Notes: generated by a model from the sequence alone, not told the origin. A DNA stretch of 64,000 nt from Fidelibacterota bacterium (GCA_024278595.1 JAJRSW010000011.1:78636-142635), one strand, 5' to 3'; counted from the stretch's first letter, positions 8,776 to 18,940 are shown. Translations and numbers: made by a program.

Positions 8776-10614
8776 TTAACCGAGGATCTCGTTTATTTTT
8801 TCTTCGATCTCTGAAGCCCGGAAAGGTTCTCCGCGAACCTTGTTCAATTGATGAATGGGTCGCACCAGGTCGGCTTTTAAAAGCAGTGAAAGCTGACCGG
8901 AGTTTACCTCAGGAATCAGGATCTCATCAAAATTATCACAGATCTCCTTCAGGTCCGATGGGAAGGGACTCACCCAACGTAGATGGAGTTGACTAACAGA
9001 TTTTCCTTCAGCTTGAACACGATCCACTGCCACGTGGATAGAGCCATGGGTACTTCCCCAGCCAATTACCAGCACCTTGCCTTTGGCTTTTCCAAAGATC
9101 TCAGATGGTGGTATTTCCTGAGTGATCCGCGTTATTTTACGAGCCCGGATATCGGTCATGAGCTGGTGATTCTCAGGATCCTGACTGACCATACCGGTGA
9201 TATTTTCTTTTTCAAGACCACCGATCCGATGCTCCAGACCAGGTGTACCTGGCAAGGCCCAGGGCCGCGCTTCATTCTCATCCCGGGAATAAGGCATAAA
9301 GCCATTTTCACCCCTGGCAGATGAATCCGGGTGGGTCACCTTGATCTCCGGCAGACTTTTGGGATCCGGGATCAGCCAGGGACCGGAGCCCTGACCTAAA
9401 TAGCCATCCGTTAATAAAATTACCGGTGTCATATATTTTAAAGCCACTCTAGCTGCCTCAAAAGCACAGTCAAAACAATCAGCTGGGTCCTGAGCGGTGA
9501 TGACCGGGATCTGGGCATCACTGTTGCGACCATGAACCGCCTGCAGTAGATCGGATTGTTCCATTTTGGTGGGCATTCCAGTACTGGGGCCACCCCGTTG
9601 AACATTAACGATCACCAGGGGTAATTCAGTGATAATTGCCAGACCGATGGCTTCAGTTTTCAAAGCCATACCAGGCCCTGAGGTCGTGGTACAGGCCAGA
9701 TCACCAGCATAGGAAGCACCGATGGCAGAAGCAATTCCAGCGATCTCATCCTCAGCCTGAAAGGTTTTAACAGCATGATTCCTGAGACCTGACAAAGTAT
9801 GCAGAATCTCGCTGGCAGGGGTAATGGGGTAGGAACCCAGGAATAATTCTTTACCCGCTTTTTTCGCAGCAGCTACAAGACCATAGGCCACAGCGACATT
9901 ACCAGTAATGTTGCGATATTTACCCTTGGGTAGATCAGCTTTTTCAACGGCATAGGAGGTGGTGAATATCTCTGTCGTCTCACCGTAATTGAACCCGGTT
10001 TTCATGGCGGTTATATTGGCTTCTGCAATGGCCGGGTTCTTACCAAATTTTTTGCGAAGCCAGGCTTCAGTTGGCTCTACCGGACGATTGTACATCCAGA
10101 AGAGCACACCCAGCGCAAACATATTTTTGGTACGCTCAATCCCTTTTGAGGTCAGATCTGAACTCTCAAGCGCTTTTCCAACCAGTTTGGACATCTCGAT
10201 ACTGTAAACCGTATACCCTTCGAGGCTCCCGTCTTCTAGAGGATTTCCCTCCCATCCAGCCATTTTCAAATTCTTTAGCGAAAAGGCATTGGCGTTGGCC
10301 AAAACAGTACCACCTTTTTTTAAATCCTTCAGGTGGACCTTCAAAGCAGCTGGGTTCATAGCTACCAGAGTATCCGGCAGATCACCCGGAGTGAACACCC
10401 GGGACGATCCGAACATCAATTGAAAAGCACTGACACCAGCCAGGGTTCCCAGTGGGGCTCGAATCTCAGATGGATAGTTGGGAATGGTTTTTAGATCATT
10501 GCCTACAATGGCCGTTGCTTCTGTAAAGCGCGTGCCGGTTAGCTGCATACCATCGCCTGAATCTCCGGCAAAGCGAATGGTAGCCTCATTAATACGTATT
10601 ACTTTTTTCGTCAT
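8776..10614 (-). CDS. korA: 2-oxoglutarate:ferredoxin oxidoreductase, fused gamma-alpha subunit
   Basis: The product is 612 aa and joins the gamma domain (residues about 10-200, beginning IRFAGDSGDGMQLTG) to the alpha domain. The alpha domain carries the YPITPAS motif (262-268), which binds 2-oxoacid and ThDP, and the TTTSGPGMALKTEAIGLA segment. The C-terminal part (from about residue 500) is the CoA-binding/transketolase-C-like region. This gamma-alpha fusion plus a separate beta subunit is the standard two-gene Kor architecture. It is the first gene of the korA-korB-fumarase cluster, and the start has a GGGAG Shine-Dalgarno sequence a few bases upstream. Confidence 0.9.
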   Translation of the reverse strand: MTKKVIRINEATIRFAGDSGDGMQLTGTRFTEATAIVGNDLKTIPNYPSEIRAPLGTLAGVSAFQLMFGSSRVFTPGDLPDTLVAMNPAALKVHLKDLKKGGTVLANANAFSLKNLKMAGWEGNPLEDGSLEGYTVYSIEMSKLVGKALESSDLTSKGIERTKNMFALGVLFWMYNRPVEPTEAWLRKKFGKNPAIAEANITAMKTGFNYGETTEIFTTSYAVEKADLPKGKYRNITGNVAVAYGLVAAAKKAGKELFLGSYPITPASEILHTLSGLRNHAVKTFQAEDEIAGIASAIGASYAGDLACTTTSGPGMALKTEAIGLAIITELPLVIVNVQRGGPSTGMPTKMEQSDLLQAVHGRNSDAQIPVITAQDPADCFDCAFEAARVALKYMTPVILLTDGYLGQGSGPWLIPDPKSLPEIKVTHPDSSARGENGFMPYSRDENEARPWALPGTPGLEHRIGGLEKENITGMVSQDPENHQLMTDIRARKITRITQEIPPSEIFGKAKGKVLVIGWGSTHGSIHVAVDRVQAEGKSVSQLHLRWVSPFPSDLKEICDNFDEILIPEVNSGQLSLLLKADLVRPIHQLNKVRGEPFRASEIEEKINEILG

Positions 10615-10890
10615 GAATACGAACTCCCAATAAACGAAACTCTGTTTCTATAATTAAAATTGACTGATTCTCTGGAATTGAATATCACTTGTAATGGATC
10701 GGTGGTCATCAGATTTACAGGTAATCTCTGCACACCTTTTTGAAGTCGACCATGTTTAGGATTTCCCGACCTATTCATGATCAAAAACTAACTTTCACCT
10801 CAGGTAAAACAATGCAGAATGATATAAGACACCATTTATTTTTCACAAGTATTGGACGAAGCAACTATTGAGCCGTATTAGCCATTCTCT
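10615..10890. other. Intergenic region upstream of korA
   Basis: This stretch should contain the korA promoter. I see no open frame with family features and no strong hairpin. The adjoining part (10891-11077) holds the antitoxin-like remnant described separately. Confidence 0.4.
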
Positions 10891-11077
10891 TTATTTTTCT
10901 ACCGCTTCTACTCTCATACCAAATTGCAGGTCTAAAGTGGTCATTAAATCCAAAATATTACCCAACGCCTGACAAGCTACAGGGTGACCTGCTTTTCTGG
11001 TTCACAAATCCTGACCAGACCCAATCCCGCCCCAGAAACATAGAATACCGAACCTTGTCCCCTTATACCCTTTTTAA
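10891..11077 (-). pseudogene. Remnant of a HipB/y4mF-type HTH antitoxin
   Basis: Two short minus-strand frames join into something like the C-terminal half of a HipB-family (y4mF type) DNA-binding antitoxin. The upstream frame reads VSGAGLGLVRICEPEK and corresponds to the family's AGVGLRFVRELEQGK recognition segment. The downstream frame (stop at 10891-10893) reads ALGNILDLMTTLDLQFGMRV and corresponds to the LxKVLxVLDALGL tail. A frameshift separates them, no start codon is usable and no HipA toxin is nearby. The resemblance is by eye and modest. If real, it is a dead fragment. Confidence 0.35.
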
Positions 11078-11087
11078 TTTTTTTGCT

Positions 11088-13472
11088 TCACTTACTAATA
11101 CTCTGCCCCTTAACAAAATACTGCTTCAATTTGCTCTGAGCCTCCCCAAAAACGGTCCGGGCGGGAAAGTTGCCGTGCTTATTCAAACTGCCAGCTTTTA
11201 CCCCCGTCAATAGTTCAATCCCCTCAGCGATCGTGCTCACCGACCATATATTGAATTTTCTGTTCTTAACAGCTGCTTGAATATTAGGCATGATCATCAA
11301 GTGATCCACGTTGGACTCGGGAATGATTACCCCTTGTTCACCAGTCAATCCGCGCAGGTCACACAGGTGAAAAAAGCCCTCGACCTTCTCGTTGACACCA
11401 CCAATCGCCTGGATTTCACCCCACTGATTCACAGACCCGGTAACAGCAATTCCCTGCTTGATCGGAAAACCAGATAAGGCGGAAAGGATAGCATATATCT
11501 CCGTGGAACTGGCGCTGTACCCATCTATCCACCCATACGACTGCTCAAAAGTCAGTGTGACAGCCACCGACAAAGGAAAGTTTTGAGCAAAGGTCTGTCC
11601 CAGATAACCATTAATGATCAAATTACCTTTATCATAGGTCTTGCCTGAGAGTTTCGCTTCCCGCTCAACAGCAATGATACCAGGTTCCCCCATATAGGTG
11701 GTAGCTGTAATCCGGGAGGGTTTTCCAAAAGAATTGTCACCCATGGAGTAAACTGCCAGGCCATTGATCTGGCCCACCCGTTCACCGGCAACATCGATCA
11801 GAAGGGTCTCATTTTTAATATTGTCCCAGACTTTTTCCTCGTAGAGGCTGCCCCGGAAGCGTTTCTCCTTAATGGCTTGTCGAACATCATCCTTCTGGAC
11901 CTGACGATTCCGTTGTTTCCTGGCCCAGTAAGCAGATTCGGTGATGAGTCCAACCAGAGTACCAAACTGTAGTGACAATTTTCCTTTGTCACCAGCCAGC
12001 CTGGAACTGTAAACAATGATCTGAGTGGCTGCCTGAGATGTAAAATGGGGTAATTTATCTTCACGACACACCCGGGCAATGAACTGACATAAGAGATGTT
12101 CGTTTTCAGCAGTACGAGTCACCTCATAGTCGAAATCAGCTCGTACTCTAAAGGTTTTATTAAAGGCATCATCCACTTCCTGTAGATAGTGGAAATAGTC
12201 TGACCGCCCCAGGAGCACAACATTCAGATCCAGGGGAATGGGCTCAGGCCGCAGTGATGTAGTGGATGAGAACCCGAACTGTTCATTTACATCTTCAATC
12301 TGCAGTGATTTATTTTTCAAGGCTCGTTTGAGCGGCTCCCAAACATGGGCATTCTGCAGGACGCTCTGGATATCCAGGATCAGGAAACCACCATTGGCTT
12401 TTAAAAGTGCGCCGGCAGTGATCATGGTAAAATCACTGTACCAGGCACCCATAAACGCTTTTTTGTCAATGCGACCAAACAGATTATAGTAAGAAGGATT
12501 GGTGTCAAAGATGACAGGCGCCCCTTTTTGGCGGCAGTTATCTACTAGTAAATTCACTTTATAGCGTTGGAGTAAAGCCTTCTGGATCTGTTGCGGGCTG
12601 GCCTCATCATCCCCATTGCTGGTTTCCATTCCAGTGAATTCCTTGACATGTTCAGCTATATCGTCCCTGACATTTTCTAAATATTCGATAATGCCGGGAT
12701 ACTCAGAATAGTTCTCTAATAATCGCCCGATCCGGTGTTCCACTGAGTCCAGTGCGATCTTTTCTTGAAGATTTTCAACCACATCTTCCCGCTCTTCTTC
12801 AAGCTCTGCCATATCCCGCAGAGCCCGCCGTAAGAGCTCCTGAATCGTACTGATCCGCCCGTTTAGATTAGTTTGCTCCTTTTCTGAAAGAGCACTGAAA
12901 TCTTCTTCGCTCATGGGTTCCCCATCCTTCAACGGAATGGTTTGGAAACCCTCCTGACCAAGGGTCAACTGGATATCCTCTTCAGCAGCCGCGACATTGA
13001 CGCCGGCAATGATCTCCTCGCGACCCGTATCAAATTCTGCAGTTATCTCTTTCTTCCGTTTTGCATAAAGCTCACCCTTGAAGACCTTGGGCAGATCCGT
13101 GCTCAAACTACTGATTAATCGTTTCATCTGTTTGGTGAACTTCAGCCCCTGACCAGCCGGTAAACTGAAGACCCTGGGATGATATTCGTCCCGGAAGTTA
13201 AAGACCAGGATCCAGTCCAAAGGCTCAGGTTTGGTGGCAGCAAACTTTTTTACCAGATTCTTGACAATAGTGCTCTTGCCGGTACCAGGTAAACCACCGA
13301 CAAACACATTGTAGCCTGGAGCAAGGAGTTCAAGACCGAATTGAAGGGCCCGGACAGCCCGTTCCTGACCAATTACCTGTTTAAGGCTGGGTAGTTCTGA
13401 AGTGGCTTTGAAGGTCAGAGCGCTTTCGTCAGTTGTTCGGCAAAGATCTTTTGGGGTGAGTTTCTTCATCAT
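11088..13472 (-). CDS. Lon-family ATP-dependent protease (YcbZ/LonB-like)
   Basis: The product is 794 aa. It has an AAA+ ATPase with Walker A GGLPGTGKST (59-68) and a long inserted coiled-coil region rich in Glu/Arg (about 130-280). A second ATPase part follows (NGGFLILDIQSVLQN, with the sensor LGRSDYF). The C-terminal Lon protease domain has the Ser-Lys dyad S653 in GYSASSTE and K696 in GGVNEKVEGFF. This is the soluble YcbZ-type family rather than classic LonA: it lacks the LonA N-domain and has the inserted helical region. It degrades proteins in the cytoplasm; substrates are unknown. The start could be either of the two adjacent Met codons. Confidence 0.88.
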   Translation of the reverse strand: MMKKLTPKDLCRTTDESALTFKATSELPSLKQVIGQERAVRALQFGLELLAPGYNVFVGGLPGTGKSTIVKNLVKKFAATKPEPLDWILVFNFRDEYHPRVFSLPAGQGLKFTKQMKRLISSLSTDLPKVFKGELYAKRKKEITAEFDTGREEIIAGVNVAAAEEDIQLTLGQEGFQTIPLKDGEPMSEEDFSALSEKEQTNLNGRISTIQELLRRALRDMAELEEEREDVVENLQEKIALDSVEHRIGRLLENYSEYPGIIEYLENVRDDIAEHVKEFTGMETSNGDDEASPQQIQKALLQRYKVNLLVDNCRQKGAPVIFDTNPSYYNLFGRIDKKAFMGAWYSDFTMITAGALLKANGGFLILDIQSVLQNAHVWEPLKRALKNKSLQIEDVNEQFGFSSTTSLRPEPIPLDLNVVLLGRSDYFHYLQEVDDAFNKTFRVRADFDYEVTRTAENEHLLCQFIARVCREDKLPHFTSQAATQIIVYSSRLAGDKGKLSLQFGTLVGLITESAYWARKQRNRQVQKDDVRQAIKEKRFRGSLYEEKVWDNIKNETLLIDVAGERVGQINGLAVYSMGDNSFGKPSRITATTYMGEPGIIAVEREAKLSGKTYDKGNLIINGYLGQTFAQNFPLSVAVTLTFEQSYGWIDGYSASSTEIYAILSALSGFPIKQGIAVTGSVNQWGEIQAIGGVNEKVEGFFHLCDLRGLTGEQGVIIPESNVDHLMIMPNIQAAVKNRKFNIWSVSTIAEGIELLTGVKAGSLNKHGNFPARTVFGEAQSKLKQYFVKGQSISK

Positions 13473-13620
13473 TAATTCCTGAATTCATTTTATGCGTACC
13501 TGGATCGGAATATTTCGAAGTCCAAGTGTTTCTTTCCATGAGATCTGTCAATTTAAGATAATCGAATTATTATGATGTCCTGCCTTAAATTCATGATATA
13601 TCTGTTTCTTCCTCCCTGAT

Positions 13621-13710
13621 TAGTCTTCCTGAGCGCACGCGAAGGATCTCCCCGTTGACTGTAACTCACTACCCTTAAAGTGAGATTCTTCGTTGCACTC
13701 AGAAAGACTA
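13621..13710. repeat. Repeat family 3, copy 1 (90 bp)
   Basis: The ends TAGTCTTCCTGAGCGCA (from 13621) and TGCACTCAGAAAGACTA (to 13710) are inverted repeats with mismatches. The repeat continues inward as GAAGGATCTC facing GAGATTCTTC. Related copies are at 25047-25144 and 59017-59105. It is non-coding and sits in the 350-bp gap between lon and the aldehyde dehydrogenase gene. The rest of that gap shows nothing recognisable. Confidence 0.7.
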
Positions 13711-13822
13711 TATTTTTAGGTCCTCTGGAATGGCTATCCTGCCCTGCATATTCACAGTCAAAAGCTGAAATAACCCTACTAAAAACCTTCTTCAATAATA
13801 CCTTTCCCGCGCAACGAAAAGG

Positions 13823-15375
13823 ATGCCTATGTCACCACAAATTCATACCGAAGCTATTAATCCTGCCACCGGGGAATCCCTGGGGAAGATTCCGCAGAAT
13901 GCCATCGAAGACATCCAGGAAGCCGTTAAACGGATTCGCATTGCCCAGGCGGAATGGTCCCGGATCTCTTTTTCTGAACGGGGTCATTACCTGCGCAAGA
14001 TGCAGCGTCATCTGGTTGAGCATGGTGAAGAATATGCCGCCATCATTTCCAGTGATAATGGCAAGACACTGCCCGATGCCTATATGACAGAAATTTCTGC
14101 GGTCATCATTTCATTTGATTATTATATCAAACACACCGCCCGGGTATTGCGAACCCGCCGGGTCAAAGGCTCCCATATTTTTGGTCTTTTCACCCGTAAT
14201 CGACTCCAGCACGTACCCATGGGGGTCATCGGGATCATCTCCCCCTGGAACTATCCTCTGGCTATTCCCATGCACGAGATCCTCATGGCTCTGATGTCCG
14301 GTAATGGCCTCCTCTACAAGGCTGCTTCCGAGACCCAGATGGTGGGACAAATCATCCAAAAAATAATTGATGCCGGAGAGTTGCCCCAGGATCTGTTCAT
14401 CCAGGTGAATGTCCCGGGACGCTTGGCCGGTGATGCCTTTTTGGAAGCCGGGATCGATAAGCTTTTTTTACTGGCAGCGTCCCGATTGGCAAAAAGCTTA
14501 TGGCCAAGGCTGCCGAAACACTGACCCCGGTATCCCTGGAGCTGGGGGGCAATGACCCCATGATCATCTGTGCTGAAGCCAATTTGAAAAAAGCGGCCAA
14601 CGGAGCGATCTGGGCCGGGCTTTCCAATTCAGGTCAGAGTTGTGCGGGGATCGAGCGGGTTTACGTTCACCGTGATGTCTATGAACCCTTTCTGAAGATT
14701 CTGCAGAAAAAGGTTGAGCAGCTTCGTGTTGGCGATCCTTCTGAAGCAGAAAACCATATCGGTACCATGACCACCGCTCGTCAACAAGCTGCCGTGCGCA
14801 AGGTGTTGGAAGAGGCCATTGACCAGGGAGCCGTTGTCTTAGCTTTATCTCAGATTGACGAGGGGACTGATCAGGCCTTACCAGCCACCATCCTTACTGA
14901 TGTTACTCATGAAATGACTATCATGAAGGAAGAAACTTTTGGTCCTGTGTTGGGAGTTATGCCTTTCGATACCATTGAGGAGGCGATTAACCTGGCCAAT
15001 GATTCTGATCTGGGATTGACTGCTTCTGTCTGGACCAGGAACCAGCGTTTGGGACGTAAGATCGCTGCTGAACTACAGGCTGGCGTGGTGACTATCAACA
15101 ATCACCTGATCTCGCATGGTATTCCCAATTTGCCCTGGGGCGGATTCAAGCTAAGTGGTATTGGCCGGACCCATGGTGAACTGGGATTGCTGGAGATGAC
15201 TGAAGCGCGCGCCATTGTGAATGATTACCTGCCCTTGAATAAGCAGTTCTACTGGACACCAGTGCCTGGGTTCATCTACCGGCGCTGGATCGGTTTCATG
15301 ATGCTGGTTGGCGGCACCTGGAAGTTCAAGTTAAAGGGGCTGCTCAAGTTAATATTCGGGTTTAAGAAAATATAG
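13823..15375 (+). pseudogene. Aldehyde dehydrogenase, frameshifted
   Basis: Two overlapping frames (13823-14524 and 14500-15375) make one NAD(P)-dependent aldehyde dehydrogenase of about 517 aa. The first half holds the Rossmann part (IGIISPWNYPLAIPMHEI). The second half has LELGGNDPMI and the catalytic cysteine in NSGQSCAGIERVYVH. The reading frame breaks at a run of seven T at 14463-14469. Adding one T there restores the expected KLFFTGSVPIGKKLMAKAAE sequence. All catalytic motifs are intact, so the lesion is either recent, a sequencing/assembly error in a homopolymer, or slippage. The C-terminus carries an unusual hydrophobic/basic tail (KFKLKGLLKLIFGFKKI) that could associate with membranes. 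Confidence 0.85.
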
Positions 15376-15377
15376 GT

Positions 15378-15401
15378 AGAGACGCAATGCGTTGCATCTC
15401 T
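15378..15401. terminator. Hairpin just after the aldehyde dehydrogenase stop
   Basis: AGAGACGCAA (15378-15387) pairs with TTGCATCTCT (15392-15401) across a TGCG loop with one mismatch, three bases after the stop codon. No T-run follows, so it may be a small palindromic repeat rather than a true intrinsic terminator. Confidence 0.4.
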
Positions 15402-15514
15402 TCATCTCCCGGTGGATCAGCAACTCACGACTTAAGTTGCGGTTGCTGACTGATTGGCAATTTGTAGACCGTTTCAACAGTTTATCAGGTTTTATAAAGC
15501 AACCAGTGCCAGAT

Positions 15515-16930
15515 TTAATTGACTTTTTTTCCAAATCGCTGCATGATCCTGGCAGCAATTTTCACCATCAGGGGGTTATCATCACCCTCCATAGGCATTG
15601 AACCCTGTGGACTATAGAGTCCTTCCATCATTTTCATCACTTCTTTTTTGATCATCCCCCGGAAAGGCAGTTTGGCAATCATACCATACATGGCGGCACT
15701 GCCCTCTATTGCCAAATCAGGATTTGAACGTACCAGTTCCACAGAAGTCTTAAGATCTGACAAAAAGTCATGGACGATTTTTACATGACCCGGCGTTACC
15801 ATCACATGCAATCCCTCTGGTCTTTGAATGCGGTCGATATGCCACCCTTTGGCTTCCATTTGGTCACCAACGGCAAAAATATTTACCCGACTATCAGTAG
15901 CATAGTATCCAAAAACACTCATGTTGGGGCGCCCCATGATTGCCAAACCGTCTATGGCTTTTATCCCGGCTTGGAGTTCACCGGTAACATCCATAATCTG
16001 CCGGGCATTTTCCCGATAACCTTGCTCGCCCAGGGCATGCATAGCCGCCCAGGCCGCTGCAAAAGAGCCCCCGGGACGGGTTCCCAGAAGGGCGGGAGAA
16101 GCAAAGACACCACCGGGCCAATTTTCATCGATAAAGAATTGATGCTTCATGTAACTCATATTGCGATAAATAAGCGTTGAGGCACCTTTGGCTGCAAATC
16201 CATATTTATGAACATCAGCAGAAATGGAGGTTACTCCAGGCAGTCGGAAGTCAAACTCAGGGACACTAACCCCATTTTTCTCAATAAAGGGCAACAGAAA
16301 ACCACCTAGACACGCATCTACATGCAAGGGCAGGTTGTGCTGTTGAGCAATCAGACTAAGTTCAGCAATTGGATCGATGACACCATGGGGATATGAGGGA
16401 GCCGAGCCCACCAATAGAATGGTTCGACGATTGATTAGCTTGCGGACCGCTTCCACATCTACTCTGAAGTCATCTTTTAGCGGAGCGTAGATTATTTTCA
16501 CACCGAAATATTTGGCGGCTTTGATCCAGGCCACGTGAATACTCTCCGGAACCACCATCTCAGGCTTGAAAGCTAACTTCCGTTTGGATCTGGCCATATC
16601 CCGATAGGTGAGAACCGGCAGCAGACAACTTTCTGTGCCACCGGAGGTTAGGGTACCCACCACTTTTTTATCGCCATGGAACAGGGTGGCGGTCATGCTA
16701 ATGACTTCTGTTTCAAAGCGTTTCAGGCTCTTGAAAGCCATGGGGTTCAGGGCGTTCTCTGAGAAATAAAGACCGTAAGCCTCTTTTAAAAAAGCTGTGT
16801 GGTCTTCGTTAAGATGGTAGACCAGACTCCAGGTCTTTGAGTCATGATAATTAACATCACCACTACCATACTGCTGCATCTGTTTCAGGATCTCAGCGTG
16901 ATCAAGTCCCTGTTCGGGTATGGTCTTCAT
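15515..16930 (-). CDS. PLP-dependent decarboxylase, sphingosine-1-phosphate lyase-like
   Basis: The product is 471 aa, a fold-type I PLP enzyme of the group II decarboxylase/S1P lyase branch. Visible are GTLTSGGTESCLLP (PLP phosphate pocket, about 92-105), HVDACLGGF (the Asp that pairs with the pyridine nitrogen, D205) and SADVHKYGFAAKG with Schiff-base lysine K242. The HKYGFAAKG form is more like S1P lyase and its bacterial relatives than glutamate decarboxylase. A lyase would split a phosphorylated sphingoid base into a long-chain aldehyde and phosphoethanolamine; an amino-acid decarboxylase is the alternative. It converges on the aldehyde dehydrogenase gene, which could oxidise such an aldehyde. 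There is no membrane anchor. Confidence 0.8.
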   Translation of the reverse strand: MKTIPEQGLDHAEILKQMQQYGSGDVNYHDSKTWSLVYHLNEDHTAFLKEAYGLYFSENALNPMAFKSLKRFETEVISMTATLFHGDKKVVGTLTSGGTESCLLPVLTYRDMARSKRKLAFKPEMVVPESIHVAWIKAAKYFGVKIIYAPLKDDFRVDVEAVRKLINRRTILLVGSAPSYPHGVIDPIAELSLIAQQHNLPLHVDACLGGFLLPFIEKNGVSVPEFDFRLPGVTSISADVHKYGFAAKGASTLIYRNMSYMKHQFFIDENWPGGVFASPALLGTRPGGSFAAAWAAMHALGEQGYRENARQIMDVTGELQAGIKAIDGLAIMGRPNMSVFGYYATDSRVNIFAVGDQMEAKGWHIDRIQRPEGLHVMVTPGHVKIVHDFLSDLKTSVELVRSNPDLAIEGSAAMYGMIAKLPFRGMIKKEVMKMMEGLYSPQGSMPMEGDDNPLMVKIAARIMQRFGKKVN

Positions 16931-17113
16931 TCTCTACATCCTTAGTTTTAAAAAGATCAACTGTTGCCGGTCTGGTAGTTATCGTTAATATCACCTATTG
17001 ATAACTTTCCCGGTTGTTCCCCAGCACACAGAATGCCTGCTAAAAATATTAGCCTGTGAGCAGTAATCATAGATACATATTCTGTGGTTTTTGGTTCAAT
17101 TCAGGTGCTTGAT

Positions 17114-18940
17114 CTATTTTAGTAAAATTAGCTTCTGGAATTCCCCCACGGGCCGACCATCAAGGATCATCACCGCTAAATAGACACCCGAACTCATGGG
17201 CAAACCCTGGTTGTTGGATCCGTCCCAGGCAACCTGCTGATTGCCCCTGGGTCCCCTCAGTTCATATTCCCAGATCTGGCGTCCTTGAATATCAAAGATC
17301 ACCGCTAAGGCACGTCCCTTATTTTCGGGAACAGTCAAGCTCAAAGCAACTACCCCATTGAAGGGGTTGGGGTAAGCATTGACCAGACCGACCTGGTCAG
17401 GTTGAATCCCCAGATCTTTATCGTTAATGGCGGTAATAGTGGGCGCTTTCCGCATCCAGAAATCCAGATATGCATCATCTGACAATTGAACCGTTTCATC
17501 AAAATGTGCGGTGAACTCGGCAAAACCAGCAAAATTCATTGAGCCCTGCATATCATTATAAAAGACCAGTTCATAGCTTGGAGTAATAGCCCCAAGTGGT
17601 TGGGCATCGCAGCTCTCCCAATACATGCCACTGCCATTCAAAGCGATATCCATGAGCCAGTCATCTGGATCCTGAGCCCCAAAATCATAGACCAGATTGG
17701 ACTCATTCCAAACTCGTAACCCATTAAGTTGAATTCTGCCGGTATGTTGAAAAATCAGAATCTCAGGTCTTAGAACCAATACCAGTGAATCAACACTACC
17801 GGCTGGCTCTCCTTCAATAAAGAGCTGCTCAACTGGAATATTGTATTGGTACCAGGTGGTGTCCAGGGGATAGGTCTTGAATGGGGAAAAAGCCTGGTCG
17901 AAACCGATCGATAGACTTTCAGTCAAATCAAGCTCGCCAATACTATGCACCATTTGATGTTTGCCCACGAGATCCCAATGCACATTGGTCCCAGCGATAT
18001 CCCACCGGGTAATGCCAATTCCCCAGCCAAAGTGAAGATTCGCACCGGGTATCCCATCCGGACTGAAGGATTTCACAAAACGTGGGTACCCCAGAATGTT
18101 TTGATATTCTTCTGCGTATAGTAACACTCCGAAGCTTGTGTCATCACCAGTATATTCATTTAACTTCAGCGTAAAGTCATAGGGAATTTCCTCGAGGATT
18201 ATCTCTCCTTCATCGGTGTACACATACTGGACTTCCTCAAAAACTACTGGCTCAATATGAGCATTATCCATATGTGGATAGTTCCATTTTCTTGTCTCTA
18301 ATACGATCAATGTGTCTCCCCCGCCAAAAGAGTGGTTGACCGGTGCTTCAAAGATAGCGCTGTGCCCTACATTAGAATCACTTGGTTTATACAGCCAATA
18401 TGTGTAATCATAAGGAAGATAATCACCAAAGTAGGCTTCATCATCGTCTGAACGCATCATCAGGCCTACACTGTCAGGGATTGCGGGATAGAAGTTCTCT
18501 GGTTCTTCGATCCAAATAGTATCTCCAGAGATTGTTTCATAAATATTCGTTTCTATATGAAGCATATACCCTTCTCCATTCAGATGAGGCACACGCTCTG
18601 CCAAAACAACGCCCTGGGAGAAACTCACTTCAAAAGAATCACTCTCAAAATCAATGAAGGCATTGCTGGGAAAACGGATATTGTCCAGATAGTAGGAAAA
18701 AACTGAATCAAAAGGGGTTGGGTTAAAATACCAGAGACCGACTATTAGCTCAACTCTATCTATTCCTGTTTCAGGCACTTCAACCATCTCAAAAGGTGCC
18801 GAAAATGAACGCCATTCATCATCAAATGGTACTGGAAATGTTTGCGTGGATTCTGAGTTAAAATTAAACCAAGCTGGCGTAAATATGATCTGTGCGAGCA
18901 GCAGGTTCGCTGTGCAGAAAAATAATATTAGGGCTCTCAT
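17114..18940 (-). CDS. Secreted protein with C-terminal FlgD/type IX-like sorting domain
   Basis: The product is 608 aa. Its signal peptide is MRALILFFCTANLLLAQ, cleaved near residue 17. The body is rich in Asp, Tyr, Trp and Phe and looks like two or three beta-sandwich modules, repeating phrases such as FDFESDSFEV-like and YYLDNIRF. No catalytic motif was recognised. The last 85 residues start with NAYPNPFNGVVALSL and continue through GRQIWEYEL, QQVAWDGSNNQGLPMSSGVY and FQKLILLK. This is the FlgD-like fold used as a C-terminal secretion or sorting signal in this group. It is probably a surface or extracellular binding protein. Confidence 0.75.
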   Translation of the reverse strand: MRALILFFCTANLLLAQIIFTPAWFNFNSESTQTFPVPFDDEWRSFSAPFEMVEVPETGIDRVELIVGLWYFNPTPFDSVFSYYLDNIRFPSNAFIDFESDSFEVSFSQGVVLAERVPHLNGEGYMLHIETNIYETISGDTIWIEEPENFYPAIPDSVGLMMRSDDDEAYFGDYLPYDYTYWLYKPSDSNVGHSAIFEAPVNHSFGGGDTLIVLETRKWNYPHMDNAHIEPVVFEEVQYVYTDEGEIILEEIPYDFTLKLNEYTGDDTSFGVLLYAEEYQNILGYPRFVKSFSPDGIPGANLHFGWGIGITRWDIAGTNVHWDLVGKHQMVHSIGELDLTESLSIGFDQAFSPFKTYPLDTTWYQYNIPVEQLFIEGEPAGSVDSLVLVLRPEILIFQHTGRIQLNGLRVWNESNLVYDFGAQDPDDWLMDIALNGSGMYWESCDAQPLGAITPSYELVFYNDMQGSMNFAGFAEFTAHFDETVQLSDDAYLDFWMRKAPTITAINDKDLGIQPDQVGLVNAYPNPFNGVVALSLTVPENKGRALAVIFDIQGRQIWEYELRGPRGNQQVAWDGSNNQGLPMSSGVYLAVMILDGRPVGEFQKLILLK

